A stretch of 64,000 bases of DNA from Terracoccus luteus (GTDB lineage Bacteria > Actinomycetota > Actinomycetes > Actinomycetales > Dermatophilaceae). Position numbers and translations under genes: made by a program. Positions 41,661 to 49,754 of this stretch are shown one piece after another. The DNA is taken from the NCBI RefSeq assembly GCF_003635045.1, contig NZ_RBXT01000001.1, forward strand, positions 1,302,001-1,366,000. Reading direction: 5' to 3'. Position 1 is the stretch's first letter, and every line of letters starts with the position of its first letter. The notes under the pieces were generated by a model. It was given only the letters and a program-made list of their open reading frames with translations. It was not told the origin of the DNA and searched no databases.

Positions 41661-43499
41661 TCAGGCGAAGAGGGCCTCGACGTCGTCGGCGAAGTCACGC
41701 ATGACGACGTTGCGCTTCAGCTTGAGCGACGGGGTGAGGTAGCCGTTGTCCTCGGTGAAGTCGCCGTCGAGCACCGCGAACTTGCGGATGGACTCGGCCT
41801 TGCTCACCGCGAGGTTGGCGTGGTCGACGGCCTCCTGCAACGCCTCCTGCACCGCCGGGTGCGAGCGGGCGGCGTCCAGCGACACCCCGTCGAGCCCGTG
41901 GTTCTTGGCCCACAACGGCCACATCTCGGCGTCCAGGGTGATGAGCGCGGCGATGAAGGGCTTCTGGTCACCCACGACGATGCACTGCGACACGATCGGG
42001 TGGGCGCGCAGGCGGTCCTCGAGCACGGCCGGCGCGACGTTCTTGCCGCCCGCCGTCACGAGGATCTCCTTCTTGCGACCGGTGATGCGCAGGTAGCCGT
42101 CACCGTCGAGGCTGCCGAGGTCACCGGAGTGGAACCAGCCGTCGACGAGCGCGTCACGCGTCGCCTGCTCGTTGCCGTGGTACGCCCCGAAGACGCCGAC
42201 GCCGCGGACGAGGATCTCCCCGTCGTCGGCGATCCGGATCGCGCTGCCGGGCAGCGGCGGACCCACCGTGCCGATCTTGACCCGGTCGGGGGTGTTGACG
42301 CAGACGGGGGCCGTCGTCTCGGTGAGGCCGTAGCCCTCGAGGATGAGGATGCCGATGCCGCGGTAGAAGTGGCCGAGGCGGCTGCCCAACGGGGCTCCGC
42401 CCGAGACGGCGTACCGCACCCGGCCGCCCATCGCGGCGCGCAGCTTGGCGTAGACGAGGCGGTCGAAGACGGCGTGCCGCAGCCGCAGCGCAAGTCCGGG
42501 GCCGGCCTCGTCCTGCGCGGCGCTCCACGCCACGGCGACGTCGGCGGCCCGGGAGAAGATGCGGCCCTTGCCCTCCGCCGTCGCCTTGGCCTCGGCCGAG
42601 TTGTAGATCTTCTCGAAGACGCGCGGGACGGCCAGCACGAACGTCGGCTGGAAACCGGCGAAGTCGTCGAGCAGGGTCCGGATGTCGGCGGAGTGGCCCA
42701 TGCGGGCGCGCCCGGACACGCAGAGCACCTCGATGAACCGGGCGAACACGTGGGCGAGGGGCAGGAAGAGCAGGGTCGCCGCGCCGTCGGACAGCACGAC
42801 GTCGCCGAGCTTGCCGATCGCGTTGTCGGTGAGGTCGAGGAAGTTGCCGTGGGTGAGCTCGCACCCCTTCGGGCGCCCGGTCGTGCCGGAGGTGTAGATG
42901 ATCGTCGCCGGGCTCGTACGGTCGATGCCCTCCAGCCGCCGGGCGAGGTCGTCGTCGCCCACCTCGGCGCCCAGCTCGCGGAGACGGTCGAGGGCGCCCT
43001 CGTCGACGACGAGAACGTCGCGCAGGTCGGTCGCCTCGCCGCGCACCGTGTCGACGACGTCGCGGTGGGCGGAGGTCTCGACGACGACGGTGCGCACCCC
43101 GGCGTCACCGAGGATCCACAGCACCTGCTCAGACGACGAGGTCTCGTAGATCGGCACGACGACGGCGCCGGCGGTCCAGGCCGCGAAGTCGAGCACCGTC
43201 CACTCGTAGCGGGTGCGGCTCATGATCCCGACCCGGTCACCGGGCTCGACGCCGAGGGCGACCAGGCCCTTGGCGACGGCGCGCACCTGCTCGTCGAACT
43301 CGGCCCACGTCACCGGGCGCCACGTCACGGCGCCGCCCGACGAGGTGGCGGACGAGGTGGCCGACGAGGTGGCCGACGAGGTGGAGCGGACCGAGAATGC
43401 GGTCTCGGGCCCGGCCTCGGCCGCGTTGCGCCCGACGAGGTCGGCGAGAGACCCCTCGGTCGTCGGCACGGTCAGCGGGTCGACGACCATGTCTCTCAC
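41661..43499 (-). CDS. Long-chain fatty-acid-CoA ligase
   Basis: 612-residue AMP-forming acyl-CoA synthetase (FadD15-like). P-loop YTSGTTGRPKG near 198, LPLAHVFARF near 240, GYGLTETTAP near 385, and the C-terminal HSGDLGSLDGDGYLRITGRKKE near 448 with the catalytic Lys region near the end. Activates fatty acids for lipid synthesis or oxidation. An insertion near residues 38-53, (TSSA)n, is made by a 12-bp tandem repeat. The GTG at 43499 has GAAGGAG upstream. Confidence 0.93.
   Translation of the reverse strand: MRDMVVDPLTVPTTEGSLADLVGRNAAEAGPETAFSVRSTSSATSSATSSATSSGGAVTWRPVTWAEFDEQVRAVAKGLVALGVEPGDRVGIMSRTRYEWTVLDFAAWTAGAVVVPIYETSSSEQVLWILGDAGVRTVVVETSAHRDVVDTVRGEATDLRDVLVVDEGALDRLRELGAEVGDDDLARRLEGIDRTSPATIIYTSGTTGRPKGCELTHGNFLDLTDNAIGKLGDVVLSDGAATLLFLPLAHVFARFIEVLCVSGRARMGHSADIRTLLDDFAGFQPTFVLAVPRVFEKIYNSAEAKATAEGKGRIFSRAADVAVAWSAAQDEAGPGLALRLRHAVFDRLVYAKLRAAMGGRVRYAVSGGAPLGSRLGHFYRGIGILILEGYGLTETTAPVCVNTPDRVKIGTVGPPLPGSAIRIADDGEILVRGVGVFGAYHGNEQATRDALVDGWFHSGDLGSLDGDGYLRITGRKKEILVTAGGKNVAPAVLEDRLRAHPIVSQCIVVGDQKPFIAALITLDAEMWPLWAKNHGLDGVSLDAARSHPAVQEALQEAVDHANLAVSKAESIRKFAVLDGDFTEDNGYLTPSLKLKRNVVMRDFADDVEALFA
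43339..43386. repeat. In-frame 12-bp tandem repeat in acyl-CoA ligase
   Basis: GACGAGGTGGC(G/C) repeats at 43339, 43351 and 43363, with a divergent fourth copy at 43375. On the coding strand it gives Thr-Ser-Ser-Ala units. Copy number can change by 4 residues without frameshift. Confidence 0.9.
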
Positions 43500-43723
43500 G
43501 GGCACTCCTTCGGTCTGCCGGAGGCCGTCCGGCGGGCCCCGGTAGTGGTCGAGCGGGTGGCGGGGCAGGCGTGGCCGCCCCGGCTGCGCACATCCTCGCA
43601 CGGCCCCACCCGCGAGGGGGGAGCGCCGGTCACGTGGTCGGTCGGCCGGGCGGGGTCGGTGCCGTGAGGTTGCCGAGCACGGGGCCCGTCAGGATGCCGG
43701 GGGGCCGGCTCGAGGGCAGGCGG

Positions 43724-43729
43724 TAGCCT
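43724..43729 (+). promoter_or_regulatory. -10 element TAGCCT
   Basis: TAGCCT lies 7 nt before the ATG at 43737; leaderless start likely. The rest of the 237-bp divergent gap shows only GC-rich hairpin-prone sequence. Confidence 0.5.
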
Positions 43730-43736
43730 TCGGCGC

Positions 43737-44180
43737 ATGGCCGATCGCACCGAGTCCTCCCTGCTCATCGACGCCTCCCCGGGCGAGGTGCTCGACGTCA
43801 TCGCCGACTTCGAGGCCTACCCCGAGTGGGCCGGTGAGGTGAAGGACGTCGCGATCGTCGCCGAGGACGGTGACGGCTGGGCCGACCAGGTGCGCTTCAC
43901 CCTCGACGCCGGGGCGATCAAGGACACGTACACCCTCGAGTACGAGTGGGACGTCGTCGAGGACGGCACCGGCGTCGTGTCGTGGACCCTCGTGTCGGCC
44001 ACGGTGCTCAAGGCGATGAACGGCTCCTACACCCTGACCGCCCAGGGCGAGGGCACCCAGGTCACCTACCGCCTCGCGGTCGACGTCAAGATCCCGATGA
44101 TCGGGATGCTCAAGCGCAAGGCCGAGAAGGTCATCGTCGACACGGCGCTCAAGGAGCTCAAGAAGCGCGTCGAGGGCTGA
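43737..44180 (+). CDS. SRPBCC family lipid/ligand-binding protein
   Basis: 147 residues, START/Bet v1-like fold: SSLLIDASPGEVLDVIADFEAYPEW is the typical first strand-helix-helix, then a curved sheet and the C-terminal helix (KRKAEKVIVDTALKELKKRV). It corresponds to the TB16.3/Rv2185c type, which lies next to fadD15 in mycobacteria as here. Probably binds a hydrophobic ligand; actual ligand unknown. Confidence 0.88.
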   Translation: MADRTESSLLIDASPGEVLDVIADFEAYPEWAGEVKDVAIVAEDGDGWADQVRFTLDAGAIKDTYTLEYEWDVVEDGTGVVSWTLVSATVLKAMNGSYTLTAQGEGTQVTYRLAVDVKIPMIGMLKRKAEKVIVDTALKELKKRVEG

Positions 44181-44182
44181 CC

Positions 44183-44740
44183 GTGCCCGAACCGCACACC
44201 AGCTCGGAGCCGCCCGTCGACCCCGGCGCCCACCCCGCGGCGGGCGACGGTGACCACGCCGACCACGCCGACCACGTCGGCGCCACGGACGGACCGCCGT
44301 CCGTGGCCCGCGAAGCCGCGCGGCTGCTCGAGGTCCTGTCGGCCCAGGGCTACGGCCGCCCGGCTTCCCGGGGGCCCGCCTCCGGCGACACGGCCGACAA
44401 GGCCGGGACGACCGACGCGTCCCCCGCAGCCGACTCGGCCGACCGCCCCCGACCCGACGCGGACGCGCCGTCCACGGGCGGGGACGCCACGACATCCGGT
44501 CGGCACACCGACCACGCCGGCGACCACGACGGCGACCACGCCACCGACGCCGACCACGAGTGCACGTGCGGGGGCCGGGCTCCCGCGGCCTGCGCCGTCT
44601 GCCCGGTGTGCCAGGTGCTCGCCGTCGTGCAGCGGGTCAGCCCCGAGACCATCGACCGACTCGCCGACTTCGCGGCCTTCGCCGCCGACGCCCTGCGTGA
44701 CGTCGCCGAGCGGCGCCGCGGACCCAAGGAGACCCCGTGA
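44183..44740 (+). CDS. His/Asp- and Cys-rich hypothetical protein
   Basis: 185 residues. Low-complexity N-terminal two-thirds with DHADHADH and HTDHAGDHDGDHATDADHE, then CTCGGRAPAACAVCPVCQ (five or six Cys, near 131-148) and a C-terminal helix (RLADFAAFAADALRDVAERR). The His and Cys clusters suggest metal binding. The C-terminal part is conserved in actinobacteria upstream of the ROK glucokinase gene; function unknown. Overlaps the glucokinase start as GTGA. Confidence 0.75.
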   Translation: MPEPHTSSEPPVDPGAHPAAGDGDHADHADHVGATDGPPSVAREAARLLEVLSAQGYGRPASRGPASGDTADKAGTTDASPAADSADRPRPDADAPSTGGDATTSGRHTDHAGDHDGDHATDADHECTCGGRAPAACAVCPVCQVLAVVQRVSPETIDRLADFAAFAADALRDVAERRRGPKETP

Positions 44741-45708
44741 GCCCACGCCTCGCCATCGGCATCGACATCGGCGGCACGAAGGTGGCCGGCGGGGTGGTCG
44801 ACGAGAGCGGCGCGATCCTGCACCGGGCCCGCCGCGACACCCCGCACCGCTCGACCTCGCCGTCGGTCGTCGAGGACACCATCGTCGAGGCGGTCGACGA
44901 GCTGTTGCGGCACGTCGACCCCGACGAGGTCGTCGCCGTCGGCATCGGCGCGGCGGGCTTCGTCGCCGCCGACCGTGCCACCGTCGTCTTCGCGCCCCAC
45001 CTGTCGTGGCGCAACGAGCCGCTGCACGACGCGCTGTCGGCCCGCATCCGCTACCCGGTCACGGTCGACAACGACGCCAACGCGGCGGCCTGGGCCGAGG
45101 CGACCCACGGCGCGGCGCAGGGTGAGTCGCACGTCGTCGTCATCACGCTCGGCACGGGCATCGGCGGCGCGCTCATCGTCGACGGGCAGGTGCAGCGTGG
45201 CCGGCACGGCATCGCCGGCGAGTTCGGCCACATGCAGATCGTGCCCAACGGCATGCGCTGCGAGTGCGGCAACCGCGGCTGCTGGGAGCAGTACGCGAGC
45301 GGCAACGCCCTCGTGCGCGAGACGAAGGGGATGATGGAGGCCGGCTCGCCTGTCGTCGCCGACCTGCTCGCCCGCCTCGGCGGCGACCCCGGCGCACTCA
45401 CCGGTCCATTCATCACCGAGGCCGCCCGCGAGGGCGACCCGACCGCACGCGAGCTCATCGCCGACATCGGCACGTGGCTCGGCGTGGGCATGGCCAACCT
45501 CGCCGCCGCCTTCGACCCGGGCCTGTTCGTCGTCGGTGGGGGAGTCAGCGCCGCCGACGAGATGCTCCTCGCCCCGGCGCGAAACGCCTTCCGCAAGCAG
45601 CTGCCCGGGCGCGGCTACCGCCCCGAGGCGCGTATCGTGCGCGCGGTGCTCGGCAGCGACGCGGGGCTCATCGGCGCGGCCGAGCTGGCGCGCGCGGGCC
45701 GCGGCTGA
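44737..45708 (+). CDS. glk: ROK-family glucokinase
   Basis: 323 residues. N-terminal phosphate-binding GIDIGGTKVAGGVVD, NDANAAAWAEA near 110, GTGIGGALI near 144, and the ROK zinc site CECGNRGCWEQ near 175. Phosphorylates glucose with ATP (or polyphosphate in some members) and takes part in carbon control. Translationally coupled to the Cys/His-rich gene. Confidence 0.92.
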   Translation: MSPRLAIGIDIGGTKVAGGVVDESGAILHRARRDTPHRSTSPSVVEDTIVEAVDELLRHVDPDEVVAVGIGAAGFVAADRATVVFAPHLSWRNEPLHDALSARIRYPVTVDNDANAAAWAEATHGAAQGESHVVVITLGTGIGGALIVDGQVQRGRHGIAGEFGHMQIVPNGMRCECGNRGCWEQYASGNALVRETKGMMEAGSPVVADLLARLGGDPGALTGPFITEAAREGDPTARELIADIGTWLGVGMANLAAAFDPGLFVVGGGVSAADEMLLAPARNAFRKQLPGRGYRPEARIVRAVLGSDAGLIGAAELARAGRG

Positions 45709-45731
45709 CGAGCCCGACGGGCACGCGAGGG

Positions 45732-46460
45732 TCAGAGGCGCGTGCCGTCGTCGAACGGGTCGCGCTCGCTGCCGCCGCGCAGCACGAGCAGCACGAACCC
45801 GACGACGATCATGACGAGCGACGTGACGAGCCACCAGCCGCTGCCGCCGCGGTCGAAGATGACGACCCAGAGCAGCAGCAGCGGGCCGCCGACGAGCCCG
45901 CCGACGATGGCCCAGAACATCGGGTCGTCCTCGGCCGTCGGCAGATCGGTCTCCGTCGGGGGGACGAAGTGCTCGCCCTGCCGGTCGTCGTCGACGAGGT
46001 CGAGCACGGCGTCGTCGTCACCGGGGGGCTGGTGCCCGCGCCACACGTGGCCGGCGCCGGGGGCGATGGGCAGGCCGAGGCCGCCGTCGCCGCCGGGGGC
46101 CTGCGCTTCCGGCTGTGGGGTGCGCGGAGCCGCCCCTCCCACCGCACCGGATGCCGTCCCGGCCGCGTCGGGCGCCTCGCTGCGGCGGGCCTCGGGGGCC
46201 GGCCGACCGGCATCCGACGCGGGCGACGAGGGGGACGGGGTGGCGGACGGCGCCGCGCCCAGCGCGTCACCGACCTCGGCGGGCGCGGTGGGATCGCCGG
46301 GCTGCGGGGGCTGCGGGGGCTGCGTGGACGCGGCCTCGTCACCGCCGGTGCCGCTCGACCCCTCGGGCGCGGCACCGCGACGCGGCTGCCGGTCGGGGGC
46401 TTCGGTGTCCCAGCCGGCGACGATGCGCTCGAACTCGGCGTCGAGGTCGCGATCGTTCAT
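45732..46460 (-). CDS. Pro/Ala-rich protein with C-terminal double membrane anchor
   Basis: 242 residues. Acidic N-terminus (NDRDLDAEFERIVAGW), a long disordered Pro/Ala/Ser region (about 20-130), then MFWAIVGGLVGGPLLLLWVVIF and WWLVTSLVMIVVGFVLLVL helices. The first 17 residues are a conserved motif of small actinobacterial membrane proteins. Function unknown. The ATG at 46460 has GAGGAGTG upstream. The open frame beyond it up to 49283 is antisense to plsC and macS and is not a gene. Confidence 0.75.
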   Translation of the reverse strand: MNDRDLDAEFERIVAGWDTEAPDRQPRRGAAPEGSSGTGGDEAASTQPPQPPQPGDPTAPAEVGDALGAAPSATPSPSSPASDAGRPAPEARRSEAPDAAGTASGAVGGAAPRTPQPEAQAPGGDGGLGLPIAPGAGHVWRGHQPPGDDDAVLDLVDDDRQGEHFVPPTETDLPTAEDDPMFWAIVGGLVGGPLLLLWVVIFDRGGSGWWLVTSLVMIVVGFVLLVLRGGSERDPFDDGTRL

Positions 46461-46555
46461 GCGGTGGCACTCCTCGACGTCGGTGACGCTGGGCGGCCGC
46501 CGGTGTGGCCGTCTGCCCGAATCCTCGCACGCGGCACTGTGGGTTCGCGAGTGCC

Positions 46556-46561
46556 GTAGAG
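46556..46561 (+). promoter_or_regulatory. -10 element TAGAGT for plsC
   Basis: TAGAGT lies 31 nt before the plsC start, giving a short leader with GGTGGAGGTGG as ribosome site. Confidence 0.4.
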
Positions 46562-46592
46562 TGCTCGCCGTCACAGGTGGAGGTGGACACGG

Positions 46593-47567
46593 TTGTTCTA
46601 CTGGGTTCTCAAGACGATCGTCATCGGCCCGATCCTCAAGCTGCTGTTCCGTCCCTGGGTCGAGGGTGACGAGAACATTCCCGAGGACGGCGGCGCGATC
46701 TTCGCGTCCAACCACCTGTCGTTCTCCGACTCGGTGTTCCTGCCGCTCGTCGTCTCGCGGCGCGTGACCTTCCTGGCCAAGAGCGACTACTTCACCGGGC
46801 GCGGCATCAAGGGCCGCGCGACGGCCGCCTTCTTCAAGGGCATCGGGCAGCTGCCGGTCGACCGCTCCGGCGGCAAGGCGAGCAACGCCGCGCTGACGTC
46901 GGGGCTGCGGGTGCTGCGCCGGGGCGACCTGCTCGGCATCTACCCCGAGGGCACGCGCTCGCCCGACGGCCGGCTCTACCGCGGCCGCACCGGGGTGGCC
47001 CGGATGGCCCTCGAGGCGGGCGTGCCCGTCATCCCCGTCGCCATGATCGGCACCGACAAGGCGCAGCCGACGGGCAAGGTCATCCCGCGCATCATGCGCA
47101 TCGGCGTCCGGGTCGGCAAGCCGCTCGACTTCTCGCGCTACGAGGGCATGGAGGACGACCGGTTCGTCCTGCGCTCGATCACCGACGAGATCATGTACGA
47201 GCTGATGATGCTGTCGGGCCAGGAGTACGTCGACATGTACGCCACCTCGATGAAGGACCGCCTGCTCAAGGCGGCCCGCGCCAAGGCCCGCGAGCTGCAG
47301 GAGGCGGCCAAGCCCGGCTCGGCCGCGCCCGAGCTCGAGGCCGCGCTCGACGCGGCCGACGGGGCTGACGGGGGTGTCGGGGCTGGCGGGGCCGACGGGG
47401 CGACGCCGCTGCCCGCGGCGGCGGAACGCCGGGTCGGCAGCCTCGGTGACGACGCCACCGACGAGGTCGTCGCCGACGCGGGTGCGGGTGCCGGTCAGGG
47501 TGTCGGCGAGGCCGGGCCGGACGACCGCGGCCCGGTGCGCGACGAGCGCGGAGAGGTCGCGTCCTGA
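46593..47567 (+). CDS. plsC: 1-acyl-sn-glycerol-3-phosphate acyltransferase
   Basis: Second acylation step of phospholipid synthesis, at the membrane. 324 residues. Motif I SNHLSFSD near 39-46, motif II near DYFTGRGIKGR, motif III YPEGTRSPDGRLYRG near 116, motif IV VPVIPVAMIG. A Gly/Ala-rich disordered tail follows after 235. The TTG start at 46593 is supported by GGTGGAGGTGG and by the family N-terminus FYWVLK. macS follows 3 nt after the stop. Confidence 0.92.
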   Translation: MFYWVLKTIVIGPILKLLFRPWVEGDENIPEDGGAIFASNHLSFSDSVFLPLVVSRRVTFLAKSDYFTGRGIKGRATAAFFKGIGQLPVDRSGGKASNAALTSGLRVLRRGDLLGIYPEGTRSPDGRLYRGRTGVARMALEAGVPVIPVAMIGTDKAQPTGKVIPRIMRIGVRVGKPLDFSRYEGMEDDRFVLRSITDEIMYELMMLSGQEYVDMYATSMKDRLLKAARAKARELQEAAKPGSAAPELEAALDAADGADGGVGAGGADGATPLPAAAERRVGSLGDDATDEVVADAGAGAGQGVGEAGPDDRGPVRDERGEVAS

Positions 47568-47570
47568 CCC

Positions 47571-48869
47571 ATGGCCCGTGAGCGCGGCGTCGGACGCGTG
47601 GGGGAGCGGGTCGACGCCGCACCCGGCCACCCGGCATCCACCGACGTCGGCGTGACCGCGCGTGCACGGGCGACCGGTGTGGGTGGGGCCGGTGCGCGCT
47701 CCCCGTGGCCCGGCCGTACCGACGGTGGCGCGGCCGCCCTCTCGCTCGCCCACGACGAGCACGCCATCGTGCGCGGTCTGTGGCGGGGCATCGAGGTCTT
47801 CCGCGTGCTCGCGCTCGCCTACGCCGCCTGGTCGCTCTACGAACGCCGGGGCGACGTGCTGCACCCCACGGCGGCGGTCGCGGTGCTCGCCGTGCTCGCG
47901 GCGTGGACGGTCGCCCAGACCGTGCGCCCCATGCGCACGGTGCGCGCCTACACGGTCGAGCTGTTGCTGGGCTGCCTCGCCATCCTCGCGACGCGGCTCG
48001 TCGACGACGCCGACGTCATCACCGCCGGCGCGAAGACGCTGCCGTCGATCTGGCCGTCGGCCGCCATCGCCGGGTTCGCGGTGCTGCGTGGCTGGCGCGG
48101 GGGAGTGGCCGCGGGGTGCATGGTCGCCGCCTTCTCGTTCATCGAGGTCGTGCAGCCCACGGCGAACACCGTGACGAACTCGATCCTCGGGCTGCTGCTG
48201 GGCGGGTGCATCGGCTACTGCGTCGACCTCGCCCGCGAGAGCCACGAGGCGCTGCGCGAGGCGATGCGCCGCGACGCCGCGAGGGCCGAGCGCGACCGCC
48301 TCGCCCGCACCGTCCACGACGGTGTGCTGCAGACGCTGGCCTACATCAACCGTCGGGCGGTCGACCTCGGTGGGGAGGCCGTCACCCTCGGCGCGATGGC
48401 CGCGGAGCAGGAGCGCATCCTGCGCACCCTCGTCGGCCAGGGCGACCTCGGCGAGGTCGACCGCGCCATGACCGGCGCCACCGATCTTCGCGCGACGCTG
48501 CGACACGTCGAGCGCCCGGGGGTGCAGCTCGTCTCCCCCGCAGAGCCGATCACGCTGCCCCGGCGGGTGGCCGACGAGGTGGCCGCCGCCGTCGAGGCGG
48601 CCCTCGACAACGTGCGCAAGCACGCCGGCGACGAGGCCCGGGCGTGGGTGCTGCTCGACGACGACGGCCGCACCGTCAGCGTCACCATCCGCGACAGCGG
48701 TACGGGTCTGGCCGAGGGTCGTCTCGAGCAGGCGGCGGGCCAGGGGCGGCTGGGCGTCGCGTCGAGCATCCGCGGCCGGCTCGACGACCTCGGCGGCTCG
48801 GCCCGCATCAGCTCGGTGCCCGGTCACGGCACGACCGTCGAGCTGCGCGTGCCGAGCGCCGGACGGTGA
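47571..48869 (+). CDS. macS: MacS-type sensor histidine kinase
   Basis: 432 residues: a 60-residue N-terminal extension, five to six membrane helices (about 80-215), then a HisKA_3 dimerisation helix with the phosphorylated His in ARTVHDGVLQTL (near 246) and an ATPase domain (AALDNVRKHAGD near 344; DSGTGL; GRLGVASSIRGR). Pairs with the LuxR regulator 49 nt downstream. The signal is unknown; coupling to plsC suggests an envelope or lipid signal, by inference. The N-terminal codons include the dispersed 15-mer in reverse orientation at 47625-47639. Confidence 0.86.
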   Translation: MARERGVGRVGERVDAAPGHPASTDVGVTARARATGVGGAGARSPWPGRTDGGAAALSLAHDEHAIVRGLWRGIEVFRVLALAYAAWSLYERRGDVLHPTAAVAVLAVLAAWTVAQTVRPMRTVRAYTVELLLGCLAILATRLVDDADVITAGAKTLPSIWPSAAIAGFAVLRGWRGGVAAGCMVAAFSFIEVVQPTANTVTNSILGLLLGGCIGYCVDLARESHEALREAMRRDAARAERDRLARTVHDGVLQTLAYINRRAVDLGGEAVTLGAMAAEQERILRTLVGQGDLGEVDRAMTGATDLRATLRHVERPGVQLVSPAEPITLPRRVADEVAAAVEAALDNVRKHAGDEARAWVLLDDDGRTVSVTIRDSGTGLAEGRLEQAAGQGRLGVASSIRGRLDDLGGSARISSVPGHGTTVELRVPSAGR

Positions 48870-48918
48870 GCGGCGCCGTGGGCGCGACCGTGACCTCGGA
48901 AGGGACGGGCAGGGACCG

Positions 48919-49665
48919 ATGACAGGGGCAGACATGGACGGCAGCGGCGACGGAACCGACGGACCCGGGCCGGGCGACCCGGCATCCGGGACAGGCGCGA
49001 CGCGCACCCGCGTCGTCGTCGCCGACGACCACCCGATGTGGCGCGACGCCGTGTCGCGCGACCTCGCCGACGCCGGGTTCGAGGTCGTCGCGACCGCCGA
49101 CGACGGTCGGGCCGCGCTCGCCCGCACCCGCGCGACCGAGCCCGACGTGCTCGTGCTCGACCTCAACCTGCCCGGCCTGTCGGGCCCGGAGGTGTGCGCC
49201 GGGCTGGCCGCCGCGGGCGTCGGCACCCGCATCCTCATCCTGTCGGCGAGCGGTGACCAGCAGGACGTCCTCGACGCCGTCAAGGCCGGCGCCCTCGGCT
49301 ACCTCGTGAAGTCGGCCGGGCGCGAGGAGTTCCTCTCCGCGGTGCGCGCCACCGCCGCCGGCGAGCCGGTGTTCACGGCAGGCCTCGCCGGTCTCGTGCT
49401 CGGGGAGTTCCGCCGTCGCCAGGCGCAGCCGGATGCCGCGGACGCGCGCGAGGTCCCCGAGCTGACCGAGCGCGAGACGGAGATCCTGCGCTACGTCGCG
49501 ACCGGCATGGGCTACAAGGAGATCGCGGCGATGCTCTTCCTCTCGCACCGCACCGTGCAGAACCACGTGCAGAACATCTTCGGCAAGCTGCACCTGCGCA
49601 ACCGGGTCGAGCTGGCCCGGTTCGCCCTCGAGCGCGGCATCGACCTCGGCGAGGCCCGTCGCTGA
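48919..49665 (+). CDS. NarL/LuxR-family response regulator
   Basis: 248 residues. Receiver domain (about 30-150) with VVVADDHPMWRDAV, phosphoacceptor Asp in VLVLDLNLPG (near 81), Ser in LILSAS and Lys in YLVKSAG. C-terminal LuxR helix-turn-helix (about 178-243): LTERETEILRYVATGMGYKEIA and HRTVQNHVQNIFGKL. Partner of the MacS kinase. ATG 48919 follows GGGCAGGGA; ATG 48934 would also fit. Confidence 0.93.
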   Translation: MTGADMDGSGDGTDGPGPGDPASGTGATRTRVVVADDHPMWRDAVSRDLADAGFEVVATADDGRAALARTRATEPDVLVLDLNLPGLSGPEVCAGLAAAGVGTRILILSASGDQQDVLDAVKAGALGYLVKSAGREEFLSAVRATAAGEPVFTAGLAGLVLGEFRRRQAQPDAADAREVPELTERETEILRYVATGMGYKEIAAMLFLSHRTVQNHVQNIFGKLHLRNRVELARFALERGIDLGEARR

Positions 49666-49742
49666 CGGGCCCGACCTCCCCGGGACGCTCGCGGGACGTG
49701 ATCGGATCGCGGACCCCGGGCGGGGTGCCGCGTCCGGGCGTC

Positions 49743-49748
49743 TACGCT
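49743..49748 (+). promoter_or_regulatory. -10 element TACGCT before aroG
   Basis: TACGCT lies 6 nt before the GTG at 49755; leaderless start likely. Confidence 0.5.
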
Positions 49749-49754
49749 GGATCG

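Noticed and set aside
46461-49283. Upstream extension of the minus-strand frame of the membrane protein at 45732
   Set aside because: It is antisense to plsC, macS and the response regulator, has no ribosome site, and the family-like N-terminus starts at 46460.
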